Assembly: GCF_900547205.1 (NCBI RefSeq)
Contig: NZ_URFY01000045.1
Coordinates: forward strand, 1 to 35,981
Source of the DNA: an uncultured Bacteroides sp.
GTDB taxonomy: Bacteria > Bacteroidota > Bacteroidia > Bacteroidales > Bacteroidaceae
Length of the DNA: 35,981 nt
Direction of reading: 5' to 3'
Part shown: positions 8,047-15,189 of the stretch, in pieces
Layout of the letters: each line of letters begins with the position of its first letter
Numbering within the stretch: the stretch's first letter is position 1
Notes under the pieces: model-generated
The model's input: the letters and a program-made list of their open reading frames with translations, nothing else
Told to the model about the DNA's origin: nothing
The model's database searches: none
Position numbers and translations under genes: made by a program

Positions 8047-8210
8047 TTTGTTTGATTGTCCTTTAGAAAACAACTGTAAAGTCTAAATATCCGCTTCCCT
8101 ATTCAATAAATAATGTGAAATTGGAATTATTTCTTTGTTAGGGAGTTAACTTTCGCTTGTTCTCGTGGTCTAACATATATTACTCACTTAAAAACAATAA
8201 GATTCAGATT

Positions 8211-8555
8211 ATGAGAAAGCAAATTCTAATTTTGGTTGTTGCGCTGCTTATCGGCTCAACAGTATGTATGGCGCAGAACCGTCAAAGAGGGAATGTTGAC
8301 AGAGAAAAGCGTATTGAAAAGATGGTGACGGATTTGGGCTTGAATGAAAAGCAGACCAAGGAATTTAAAGCTGCAATGGAAGAAATGCGACCGGCAAAAC
8401 GTAATTCTACCGAAAGACCATCGCGCGAAGAAATGCAGAAGAAGAGAAAAGAGATGGATGCAAAGATAAAAACGATTCTGACGGAAGATCAATATAAGAA
8501 GTATCAGGAAATGCGTCAGAAGGAAAATGCAAATAGACAGAAGAGGACTAAATAA
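8211..8555 (+). CDS. Small Spy/DUF4890-like exported protein
   Basis: The 114-residue product has a signal peptide ending GSTVCMAQ. A charged, entirely helical mature part follows, with two LTxxQ-like motifs (LGLNEKQTKEF and LTEDQYKKYQEM). This pattern is shared with Spy/CpxP-type periplasmic chaperones and the Bacteroides DUF4890 family. A periplasmic role in folding or envelope stress is therefore plausible but unproved. The ATG at 8211 is chosen because the signal peptide starts there; the frame is open upstream to a non-ATG start at 8157. It is monocistronic, with a terminator 36 bp after the stop. Confidence 0.75.
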   Translation: MRKQILILVVALLIGSTVCMAQNRQRGNVDREKRIEKMVTDLGLNEKQTKEFKAAMEEMRPAKRNSTERPSREEMQKKRKEMDAKIKTILTEDQYKKYQEMRQKENANRQKRTK

Positions 8556-8591
8556 AAGAAGGTAATCTCGTATAGATATAACTACACTGGA

Positions 8592-8630
8592 AGTCTCTCC
8601 GTTCTCGGAGGGGCTATGTTTTTATTTTTT
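8592..8630 (+). terminator. Rho-independent terminator
   Basis: AGTCTCTCCG (8592-8601) pairs fully with CGGAGGGGCT (8606-8615), including G-U pairs, around a TTCT loop. The T-rich run ATGTTTTTATTTTTT follows. It ends the Spy-like gene. Confidence 0.8.
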
Positions 8631-8733
8631 AGACGCGAATGATGCGGATTTAATAAATTGGATAATTTAAAGCTATAATCTGCATAGAGATAAAATATCC
8701 GTGTTATCCGCGTAATCCGCGTCTAAAAATAAA
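8621..8733. repeat. Imperfect long inverted repeat
   Basis: TTTATTTTTTAGACGCGAA (8621-8639) mirrors TCCGCGTCTAAAAATAAA (8716-8733). Inside, GATGCGGATT mirrors ATCCGCGTAA. The arms are about 28-30 bp with a spacer of roughly 50 bp. The left arm begins inside the T-run of the preceding terminator. It has the look of a dispersed palindromic element rather than a gene. Confidence 0.6.
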
Positions 8734-8956
8734 CCATTGCGCAACCCGATAAACTCCTATCTAATTTTTAATTCATAAATTTTATCGAAAAGAAAGCAAA
8801 AGAACAAAATAAGCAAGTATAAAAGATACATCGTATTCCTAAAATCACTATATTTATTGCAGCTAGAGAGCACTTTAAGTAATGCTTAAGATGAAAAATG
8901 AAAAGTAGTATATATACTATATATTTTCTATTATTAATTACTTAAACACATTTTTT
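8734..8956. other. AT-rich leader of the tonB-like gene
   Basis: No coding frame is seen here. A perfect 14-bp palindrome, TAGTATATATACTA, lies at 8906-8919, about 40 bp before the TonB-like start codon, and could be an operator or the promoter region. No exact TAnnTTTG is present. Confidence 0.4.
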
Positions 8957-9643
8957 ATGGAAGCCAAAAAATCAAAGAAGGCTGCAATTGAGAACCAAAG
9001 AAGTTCTTGGTTGTTGATGGGTGTGATTGTTGCGCTTGCTTTCATGTTCGTTTCGTTCGAATGGACACAACATGATGTCAGAGTTGCATCAAATTCGCTG
9101 TCAAGCGACCCCATCTTTGTAGAGGAACTTGTTCCAATCACAATTCCTGAAGAGAAACTGGAACCACCTCCTCCACCGGAAACTAAAATAACGAATGTTA
9201 TTGAAATAGTTACTGATGAACAAAATATCACGGATGAGGTGACGACAGTGACAGAGAATGTGAATGAGCCTTACAAAGTGGTGTGGGTGCCACCTGTAGT
9301 AGAAACAGAAAAGGTAGATGAAGACGTTATTCACGTAAGTGTTGAAATCATGCCAGAGTTTCCGGGAGGTACAGCAGCATTGATGAAGTATTTGGGTAAC
9401 AATATCAAATACCCGACTATTTCTCAAGAAATAGGTTCACAAGGAAGAGTGATTGTTCAGTTTGTTGTAGACAAGGACGGAACGATTACGAATCCGGTAG
9501 TGGTGCGAGGGGTGGATGCATATTTGGACAAAGAAGCTATCCGTGTGATAAGTTCGATGCCAAAATGGAAACCCGGAGTACAAAATGGTAAGAAAGTTCG
9601 AGTGAAATATACTGTGCCTGTGGTATTCAGGCTACAGCAGTAA
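8957..9643 (+). CDS. TonB-like energy transducer
   Basis: The 228-residue protein has one membrane anchor (about 18-34), then a periplasmic linker with a short polyproline stretch (EEKLEPPPPPETK, 65-77). It ends in a TonB C-terminal domain (about 135-228) beginning VEIMPEFPGGTAALMKYL and containing GRVIVQFVVDKDGTI and a final PVVFRL strand. TonB proteins couple the inner-membrane proton motive force to SusC-type outer membrane transporters. No exbB/exbD genes are adjacent, as is common in Bacteroides, which have many tonB paralogues. It could serve the SusC at 15190-18540, but nothing in the sequence links them directly. Confidence 0.9.
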   Translation: MEAKKSKKAAIENQRSSWLLMGVIVALAFMFVSFEWTQHDVRVASNSLSSDPIFVEELVPITIPEEKLEPPPPPETKITNVIEIVTDEQNITDEVTTVTENVNEPYKVVWVPPVVETEKVDEDVIHVSVEIMPEFPGGTAALMKYLGNNIKYPTISQEIGSQGRVIVQFVVDKDGTITNPVVVRGVDAYLDKEAIRVISSMPKWKPGVQNGKKVRVKYTVPVVFRLQQ

Positions 9644-9660
9644 CTTGAAATAGATGAGCA

Positions 9661-9697
9661 AAAAGGGTCGGTCCACCGCAAGGGAGCCGACCCTTTT
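9661..9697. terminator. Bidirectional terminator
   Basis: AAAAGGGTCGG (9661-9671) pairs perfectly with CCGACCCTTTT (9687-9697). The T-run serves the TonB-like gene, and the A-run serves as a T-run for minus-strand transcription from the decayed lipoprotein region. Confidence 0.8.
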
Positions 9698-9730
9698 CTA
9701 TTGACAATTAAAACGTTCAAATTCCGTCCT

Positions 9731-9979
9731 TTAGCGTATACATATCCGAAACGAAGTAAGCACATCTTCCACATAGTTGCCATAATATATGGAGTACCTG
9801 CCTGACAGGTATACACTTCCAGCACTCCGGTCATCGGGCTTTGAGGATGATCCGTTGTGTTCACCGTTGCTCGCACTTGCGGACTGACTAGGCTGTTGTT
9901 GGATGGGTAACATCAGATTGTCACTCGAACAATCGGCAAGGATAGTTGCCGTCATTATTGCTAGAGAGATTAATTTAAG
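9731..9979 (-). pseudogene. Small lipoprotein remnant, start codon apparently lost
   Basis: The frame from the first ATG (9955) encodes 74 residues rich in Ser, Gln and Asn. Reading upstream in frame to the stop at 9980-9982 adds LKLISLAI, which joined to MTATILADCSSDN makes a near-perfect lipoprotein signal, with Cys after ILAD. The expected initiator Met is CTT instead. The gene therefore looks like a small lipoprotein that lost its start, or one that uses a shortened signal from the internal ATG. The 446-bp gap 9644-10089 otherwise holds only the terminator before it and the promoter after it. No family was recognised. Confidence 0.3.
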
Positions 9980-10026
9980 TTATTTGGTTAGGTTATGAGT
10001 TCCCCTAATAACATTTTTCTTTCAAA

Positions 10027-10058
10027 TTGGTTCTTTGAAATAAAAAAACATATCTTTG
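10027..10058 (+). promoter_or_regulatory. Sigma-ABfr-type promoter
   Basis: TTGG at 10027-10030 and TATCTTTG at 10051-10058 are separated by 20 bp and match the -33 and -7 elements. The start codon of the methyltransferase-like gene is at 10090. The cobalamin adenosyltransferase gene is probably read from here too. Confidence 0.6.
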
Positions 10059-10089
10059 CGTTACGAATAAAAAAACGAAAGATTGTAGC

Positions 10090-10713
10090 ATGAATCTTCT
10101 ACTTTGCTTTAAAAGACCTTTTATTTGGCTTTCCCGTTTCCGCTATCGTTGCGGATATGGTGTGCATTCCCCTTTTGCCTTTAGTCTGATAACCGATGTC
10201 GTTTACGAAAGGATGCCTTACTATGCTTACCGCTCCCTGCAGAAAGAGCAGAAAAAGATGAGTCGGGAGCGTGGCTGGACGAAGGGTTCGCAAAGAGTAA
10301 ATCGTTTCCTGTTCCGGTTGGTGAACAGGATGCAACCTGCCACTATCGTGGAGGTCGGTCGTCCTTCTGCAACTTCCTTGTATTTGCAATCGGCAAAACC
10401 TTCCGCCGAGTATCAGTTTGCTTCCGACCTTTCGGAACTATTTCTTGATGCGGATGTCCCGGTGGACTTTCTATACCTGAATGACTTTCGCAATCCTGAC
10501 TTGCTAGAAGAGACTTTCAAGATATGTGCACGTCGCACCACCTTGAAAACCGTATTTGTGATTCATGGCATCTGCTACACAAAGGCGATGAAAGCGCTTT
10601 GGAAACGGTTGCAGGAAGATGAAAGAGTGGGGATTACTTTCGACCTATACGATGTCGGTCTGCTTTTTTTTGATAAAACAAAGATAAAACAGCACTATAC
10701 AGTCAACTTCTGA
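10090..10713 (+). CDS. Methyltransferase-like protein of unknown role
   Basis: The 207-residue protein begins with the segment RYRCGYGVHSPFAFSLITDVVYE, which recurs in a Bacteroidetes family annotated as SAM-dependent or O-methyltransferase-like. The middle part (ATIVEVGRPSATSLYLQ) sits where a Rossmann SAM site is expected, but the glycine-rich loop is degenerate (VGRPSATS). Methyl transfer is therefore uncertain. The C-terminal part (DLYDVGLLFFDKTKIKQHYTVNF) is the family's usual end. It lies 48 bp before the cobalamin adenosyltransferase gene and probably shares its transcript. Confidence 0.6.
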   Translation: MNLLLCFKRPFIWLSRFRYRCGYGVHSPFAFSLITDVVYERMPYYAYRSLQKEQKKMSRERGWTKGSQRVNRFLFRLVNRMQPATIVEVGRPSATSLYLQSAKPSAEYQFASDLSELFLDADVPVDFLYLNDFRNPDLLEETFKICARRTTLKTVFVIHGICYTKAMKALWKRLQEDERVGITFDLYDVGLLFFDKTKIKQHYTVNF

Positions 10714-10761
10714 GAACCTTCGTACGTTTACCTTATAAAATAAAAGATAAAACAGCACATT

Positions 10762-11325
10762 ATGAAAAAGAGCCTTGTTTATACAAAGACCGGAGATAAA
10801 GGGACAACCAGCCTTGTCGGTGGTAGCCGCGTTCCGAAGACTCACATTCGGTTGGAAGCTTACGGCACAGTGGATGAGCTAAATTCCCAGTTGGGACTTT
10901 TGAATACTTATCTACAAGATGAAATCGACCGGAACTTTGTTCTGGGTATACAGCATAAGTTGTTCTCTATCGGCTCCCATCTCGCCACCGATCAGGAAAA
11001 AATGCAACTGAAAACAGCTAGTATCGTAACACCGGAAGACGTGGCAAAAATTGAGGAGGAGATTGATAAATTGGATGAACAACTACCAGAACTTCGTGCT
11101 TTTATCATACCGGGTGGATGTCGTGGAGCGGCAGTTTGCCACATTTGCCGTACTGTTTGCAGAAGGGCTGAGCGGCGTATCCTGAATTTGTCCGAAACTT
11201 GTACAATTTCACCCGAAGTACTAGCATTTGTCAACAGATTATCCGATTATTTGTTTGTATTATCCCGAAAAATCAATTTTGATGAACAAAATAATGAAAT
11301 ATTTTGGGATAATAGTTGGAAATGA
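10762..11325 (+). CDS. PduO-type cob(I)alamin adenosyltransferase
   Basis: The 187-residue enzyme transfers the adenosyl group of ATP to cob(I)alamin and makes coenzyme B12. The PduO/MMAB family motifs are clear: YTKTGDKGTTSLVGG at the N-terminus (ATP binding), GTVDELNSQLG, RTVCRRAERR in the active-site helix, and VNRLSDYLFVLSR near the C-terminus. The length is usual. It supplies cofactor for enzymes such as methylmalonyl-CoA mutase in the Bacteroides propionate pathway. Only 48 bp separate it from the gene before, which leaves no room for a cobalamin riboswitch. Confidence 0.93.
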   Translation: MKKSLVYTKTGDKGTTSLVGGSRVPKTHIRLEAYGTVDELNSQLGLLNTYLQDEIDRNFVLGIQHKLFSIGSHLATDQEKMQLKTASIVTPEDVAKIEEEIDKLDEQLPELRAFIIPGGCRGAAVCHICRTVCRRAERRILNLSETCTISPEVLAFVNRLSDYLFVLSRKINFDEQNNEIFWDNSWK

Positions 11326-11345
11326 TATATTTTGTTATACTTTTG
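11316..11345 (+). promoter_or_regulatory. Sigma-ABfr-type promoter
   Basis: TTGG (11316-11319) and TACTTTTG (11338-11345) lie 18 bp apart and match the -33/-7 pair. The -33 element overlaps the last codons of the adenosyltransferase. It serves the DUF2795 gene at 11397. Confidence 0.55.
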
Positions 11346-11396
11346 CCGAAAAATAGGAAATAGACGAATTAGTATTCACTTTAAATACTCAAGATT

Positions 11397-11618
11397 ATGT
11401 ATTGGACATTGGAACTAGCATCAAAACTTGAAGATGCTCCCTGGCCGGCAACCAAGGACGAATTGATTGATTATGCCATGCGTTCGGGTGCTCCTCTTGA
11501 AGTTATTGAGAATCTCCAAGAGATGGAAGACGAGGGCGAAATCTATGAAAGTATCGAAGATATTTGGCCGGATTATCCCAGTAAGGAGGATTTTTTCTTT
11601 AACGAAGAAGAGTATTAA
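11397..11618 (+). CDS. DUF2795 family protein
   Basis: This 73-residue acidic cytosolic protein contains the DUF2795 core WPATKDELIDYAMRSGAPLEV, followed by a strongly acidic tail (EDIWPDYPSKEDFFFNEEEY). Close versions of the whole protein are conserved in Bacteroides. No function is established; small size, acidity and lack of catalytic motifs suggest binding to a partner protein or nucleic acid factor. It has its own promoter and terminator. Confidence 0.85.
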   Translation: MYWTLELASKLEDAPWPATKDELIDYAMRSGAPLEVIENLQEMEDEGEIYESIEDIWPDYPSKEDFFFNEEEY

Positions 11619-11640
11619 TCAGAAAAGAACTGGACATATA

Positions 11641-11680
11641 AAAATACCCGATAGCCTTTTTACAGCTACCGGGTATTTTT
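11641..11680 (+). terminator. Rho-independent terminator
   Basis: AAAATACCCGATAGC (11641-11655) pairs with GCTACCGGGTATTTTT (11664-11679) with one mismatch, and a T-run follows. It ends the DUF2795 gene and, through the A-run, can also end transcripts of the convergent sulfatase gene. Confidence 0.75.
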
Positions 11681-11716
11681 TGTGTCATTGACAGCAGATT
11701 GACTGCATTAATATCC

Positions 11717-13267
11717 CTATTTTCTGACTCTTCTCAGAATATTCTGCATTTCGTAGACTATGTTTGGATACTTGTCTGCTAGGTTCTCCTTTTCAAATTC
11801 TCCTGCCTTCATATCATATAGCTGAGGAGTTTTCAAGTTTCCCGTTTCCACTTTCGGTCCCCAATTTATCATAGGCGAGCCATCATTGGGTTCGATATAT
11901 TTCCAGTCTTTAGTACGAACCGACATGGCACTAGCCTGTTCGATAACCCATGGACGATCCGTCCGGTCCTTACCGAGCCATGTGCTTAATCGGTTCTGGC
12001 TGTCAGGCGCACATCCTTTGGGCAATTTCGCCTTTACAAGAGTAGCCATAGAAGCAAACCAGTCGATTTGTGATACTAATGCATCCGAAGTTTGTGAAGC
12101 GGGAATCTCTTTGGGCCAACTAACAATTGCAGGAACTGTCGTTCCTCCTTCAAATGAACTGTATTTATGACCACGGAAAGGGCCTGCGGGACTATGTCCG
12201 TTCAATAGTTCTTCAGCACGGTCGTCATAACCGTCATCAACTACCGGACCATTGTCACTGGAGAGGATAATCAGCGTATTATCTCTTAATCCCAATCTGT
12301 CGAGAGCCGACATTATCTGTCCGACAGTCCAATCGAACTGTGCAATAGCATCTCCGCGTAGCCCCATCTTATTTTTGCCTCTGAAGCGTTCATGCGGAAA
12401 ACGGGGGACGTGTACATCATTTGTTGCAAAATATAAAAAGAAAGGCTGGTCTTTGTTTTTATCTATAAAACTAATTGCATGAGCTGTTATAGAGTCTGCT
12501 ATGTTTTCGTCTTTCCACAGTGCTTTGCCACCGCCTTTCATATAGCCTATACGGCCAATTCCGTTGACGATAGCCATATCGTGGCCATGACTATGTTTCA
12601 GATTATATAGAAGTTCAGGATGGTCTTTTCCCAATGGCTCGCCGGGAAATGGCTTTTGATAACTTACTTCGATAGGAGCGGAAGGATCGTAGTTGGCCAC
12701 TTGACCGTTCTCGATAAATACACATGGCACACGATCGCCGGTTGCTGCCATGATATAAGAATAATCAAATCCCAAGTCTCCCAATGCTGTGGGCAGCGGA
12801 GCATTCCAGTCTTGTGTCCCCGACTTATCGCCTAACCCCAGATGCCATTTTCCGACAGCTCCGGTGACATACCCCGAATTTTTGAAAACATCTGCCATTG
12901 TATAAGTTTCAGGGCGAATAATCATCCCCGCATTTCCTGCTGCTACGCCCGTTCCCGGAACGCGCCATGCATATTTTCCCGTGAGCATGGAGTAGCGCGA
13001 AGGAGTGCTTGTTGCTGCGGTGGCGTGTGCGTTTGTAAATCGCACACCACTTTCCGCCAGTTTGTTCACATTGGGAGTCTGTACGTTCTTTGCTCCATAA
13101 CATTCAAGATCTCCATAACCAAGGTCGTCCGCATAAATGAAGATAACATTCGGTTGTTTTTGAGGACTTGCTTTGGCTTTGTTTTTCCCGCCTTTTTCTC
13201 CTTGGCCTGTGGCAGCCATCAGGCAGGCAATTGGCGAAAGAAAGGCTAATAATGCATACTGTTTCAT
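11717..13267 (-). CDS. Sulfatase (S1 family, serine-type formylglycine)
   Basis: This 516-residue exported sulfatase has an N-terminal signal (MKQYALLAFLSPIACLMAATG). Metal ligands Asp47-Asp48 are in YADDLG. The active-site motif STPSR (87-91) has Ser87 as the residue that an anaerobic sulfatase-maturing enzyme converts to formylglycine. VGKWHLG and SSDNGP, and the C-terminal TKDWKYI substrate-side segment, complete the family. It would remove sulfate esters from host glycans in the periplasm. It lies downstream of, and on the same strand as, the ECF sigma gene, and carries the same 45-bp promoter block as fecR. It therefore seems co-regulated with the SusCD/M60 operon. The exact sulfate position cannot be told from sequence. 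Confidence 0.93.
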   Translation of the reverse strand: MKQYALLAFLSPIACLMAATGQGEKGGKNKAKASPQKQPNVIFIYADDLGYGDLECYGAKNVQTPNVNKLAESGVRFTNAHATAATSTPSRYSMLTGKYAWRVPGTGVAAGNAGMIIRPETYTMADVFKNSGYVTGAVGKWHLGLGDKSGTQDWNAPLPTALGDLGFDYSYIMAATGDRVPCVFIENGQVANYDPSAPIEVSYQKPFPGEPLGKDHPELLYNLKHSHGHDMAIVNGIGRIGYMKGGGKALWKDENIADSITAHAISFIDKNKDQPFFLYFATNDVHVPRFPHERFRGKNKMGLRGDAIAQFDWTVGQIMSALDRLGLRDNTLIILSSDNGPVVDDGYDDRAEELLNGHSPAGPFRGHKYSSFEGGTTVPAIVSWPKEIPASQTSDALVSQIDWFASMATLVKAKLPKGCAPDSQNRLSTWLGKDRTDRPWVIEQASAMSVRTKDWKYIEPNDGSPMINWGPKVETGNLKTPQLYDMKAGEFEKENLADKYPNIVYEMQNILRRVRK

Positions 13268-13313
13268 GAATTTAATTTATTTATGAGTTTAAGGTGATTA
13301 AGACTCATGTCTT

Positions 13314-13358
13314 TCTATAATAAATACGTATTATTTTTATCTAGCACTATCTCGCATT
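13314..13358 (-). promoter_or_regulatory. Candidate ECF promoter of the sulfatase
   Basis: Read on the minus strand, this 45-bp block has 36 identities, without gaps, to the block before fecR (14098-14142). Shared parts are AATGCGA, TAGTG and the 17-mer TACGTATTTATTATAGA. TAGTG (13345-13349) and CGT (13326-13328) are 16 bp apart, like the -35 and -10 elements of ECF promoters. The block ends 46 bp before the sulfatase ATG. Confidence 0.65.
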
Positions 13359-13450
13359 TTGTTAAAACGAGTTAAGAAGTAGAATACGATGCATGAATGA
13401 ATCGCTAACTTGCACTCAATTAGTAAATTAAAAAATCATTTGCTTGTTTA

Positions 13451-14002
13451 CTATGACAAAGTAGTAAAGAAGATGAAAAGCTGCAGATTCTTTTTGATGA
13501 ATATGAGAGCTAAGCGGATGTTACGTTCTACGGCTTTTTCGGTAATGGAGAGTTGTTCGGCTATTTCTTTATTGGACAGATGCCGTCTTCTGCTCATAAC
13601 AAAAACTTCTTGTTGACGTGGAGGAAGGAGGGAAACTAGTTTCCATATATATTCAAGTAAGTTTTTAGTTTCAAAGTCTTCACTGGGCACAGCAATTTTC
13701 TCGGCAACTTCAAGTGCCGTTATTTTCATAGTTACCTTATTCAAACTTTTGCGGAAGTAATCGAAAATAGTGTTGCGGGTCATAATGAAGAGTAGTCCGT
13801 CTATGTCTTTCCCTTCGTTAATTGATTCACGTGATTCCCATAGTTTGATAAAAACTTCTTGTACCACTTCTTTTATTTCATCATCGTCGGTCAGATAAAT
13901 CTCTGAAAATCGATATACCTTTCGCCAATAATGATCATATAAAAAGGTAAATGAAGTCTCATCTCCCTGTTTTAATTTAGCTAAAACTGATGTTTTATCC
14001 AT
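13451..14002 (-). CDS. ECF sigma-70 factor, Bacteroidetes family
   Basis: The 183-residue protein has sigma region 2 at about 10-85 (LYDHYWRKVYRF, EVVQEVFIKLWE, RNTIFDYFRK). Region 4 follows at about 125-175 (LLPPRQQEVFVMSRRR, then the HTH NKEIAEQLSITEKAVERNI). Length and motifs match the Bacteroidetes PUL-type ECF family. It is divergent from fecR by 176 bp, so FecR is the likely membrane anti-sigma partner, and SusC the signal receiver. The predicted target promoters are the blocks at 13314-13358 and 14098-14142. Its own transcription appears to use a housekeeping promoter. Confidence 0.93.
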   Translation of the reverse strand: MDKTSVLAKLKQGDETSFTFLYDHYWRKVYRFSEIYLTDDDEIKEVVQEVFIKLWESRESINEGKDIDGLLFIMTRNTIFDYFRKSLNKVTMKITALEVAEKIAVPSEDFETKNLLEYIWKLVSLLPPRQQEVFVMSRRRHLSNKEIAEQLSITEKAVERNIRLALIFIKKNLQLFIFFTTLS

Positions 14003-14026
14003 CGTCTACATAGTTTTAAAGTCCTG

Positions 14027-14056
14027 CAAAAATAAGAAAAAAAGGACAGCCAGCAA
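14027..14056 (-). promoter_or_regulatory. Housekeeping promoter of the ECF sigma gene
   Basis: On the minus strand TATTTTTG (14027-14034) matches TAnnTTTG, and a TTG (14054-14056) lies 19 bp upstream. This would keep a basal level of sigma factor available independent of its own activity. Confidence 0.6.
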
Positions 14057-14097
14057 CACAATGGGCTGCTTTCTATTTTTTTTTCGAAAAAAAGTTC

Positions 14098-14142
14098 AAT
14101 GCGATGTAGTGGTACGTATAAACGTTACGTATTTATTATAGA
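14098..14142 (+). promoter_or_regulatory. Candidate ECF promoter of the fecR-susCD operon
   Basis: The block matches the one before the sulfatase at 36 of 45 positions without gaps. TAGTG (14107-14111) and CGT (14128-14130) are separated by 16 bp. TACGTA occurs twice (14113-14118 and 14126-14131). The fecR ATG lies 36 bp downstream. Confidence 0.65.
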
Positions 14143-14178
14143 TAGGATTGTTTTAAACTACAAAGAAACGAAAAATAA

Positions 14179-15135
14179 ATGAAGATGGAAAAGAATAAGA
14201 AGCTATATGAGCAGATAAAAGCATTGTTAGCTGATAAATTGAATGAGAGAGAACAAAAAGAACTCTTTCATCAATGTGAGTTTGAAGAAAAAATGCAGGT
14301 GCAATGGAATATGGACCGGCAGGAAGAGCTGAGCGATGAAATTGGGCGTAAGATGTGGCAAACGGTGAAGAGGAAATGCCTGAATGCCGGAGAAAACAAA
14401 AAAAGTATTCGTTTACCATATTGGCTGTCTGCAGCGGCTGTAGCTCTTCTATTGTTATTGGGGGCAACTTGGATGTATTTCGGCGGAGAAGTGAGTCATG
14501 AGGTTGATGATAGTTTTGTAGAAGTAGTATCCAAAGAAGGGCGTTTGTATATGTTGCCGGATAGTTCACGGGTTTGGATGTATCCGGGAAGTTCTATCCG
14601 CTATTCTGAGAACTTTGCCCATAATAGAAAAGTGTGGCTAAAGGGAAATTCGCATTTCGATGTAAGCAAGCAGAATGGAGAGCATTTTATCGTTCATCTT
14701 GACCAAGCTTTCGTAGAAGTGAAAGGTACTTCTTTTTTGGTAAATCAGGAACAAGCCAATATCTCTAAAGTCACTTTATTTAGTGGTATGGTCGATTTTA
14801 CGGTAGAAAGTACCGGACGCACTATTGAAATGAAGCCTTCACAGGAATTGACCTTCAACGAAACAGAGGCTAGCGTGAAACTGGATGAAATAAAGGGAGT
14901 AAAGTGGAAAGAAGGTAATTATGAATTTACTAATGTGGATTTACAATCATGGATTAAAATTGTGGCAAGGATTTATAATGTGAAGATATCGTTGGCTCAA
15001 GGACAGACAACTAAGAATCTGCTGAACGGGCGTCTTCGTTACAATGAGTCGTTGGAAGAAGCTATTGAGAAACTGTGTTTCAGCACCGGTTTACAATATA
15101 AGAAAAACGATGGAGAATATCTCGTTTTCCATTAG
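14179..15135 (+). CDS. FecR-type anti-sigma factor
   Basis: This 318-residue single-pass inner membrane protein has a cytoplasmic N-terminal part (about 1-79) that would hold the sigma factor, and one transmembrane helix (about 80-101). The periplasmic FecR domain (about 108-215) has GRLYMLPDSSRVWMYPGSSIRY and VWLKGNSHFDV, and the DUF4974 domain (about 245-318) is at the end. The two in-frame ATGs at 14179 and 14185 are both possible. In this family the periplasmic part contacts the STN domain of the partner SusC. That fits the next gene, whose start lies 54 bp away. Confidence 0.93.
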   Translation: MKMEKNKKLYEQIKALLADKLNEREQKELFHQCEFEEKMQVQWNMDRQEELSDEIGRKMWQTVKRKCLNAGENKKSIRLPYWLSAAAVALLLLLGATWMYFGGEVSHEVDDSFVEVVSKEGRLYMLPDSSRVWMYPGSSIRYSENFAHNRKVWLKGNSHFDVSKQNGEHFIVHLDQAFVEVKGTSFLVNQEQANISKVTLFSGMVDFTVESTGRTIEMKPSQELTFNETEASVKLDEIKGVKWKEGNYEFTNVDLQSWIKIVARIYNVKISLAQGQTTKNLLNGRLRYNESLEEAIEKLCFSTGLQYKKNDGEYLVFH

Positions 15136-15189
15136 AACTACGAAGAGTGTTTGAATAAATTAATAATGTTAATCTTAAAATTTTTTAGT

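Noticed and set aside
8047..8073. Longer pullulanase start
   Set aside because: The codon at 8071-8073 is TTG, while the ATG at 8046 follows AAAGGA and gives the usual enzyme length.
10714..10761. Cobalamin riboswitch before the adenosyltransferase
   Set aside because: The gap is only 48 bp, far too short, and no B12-box-like sequence is visible.
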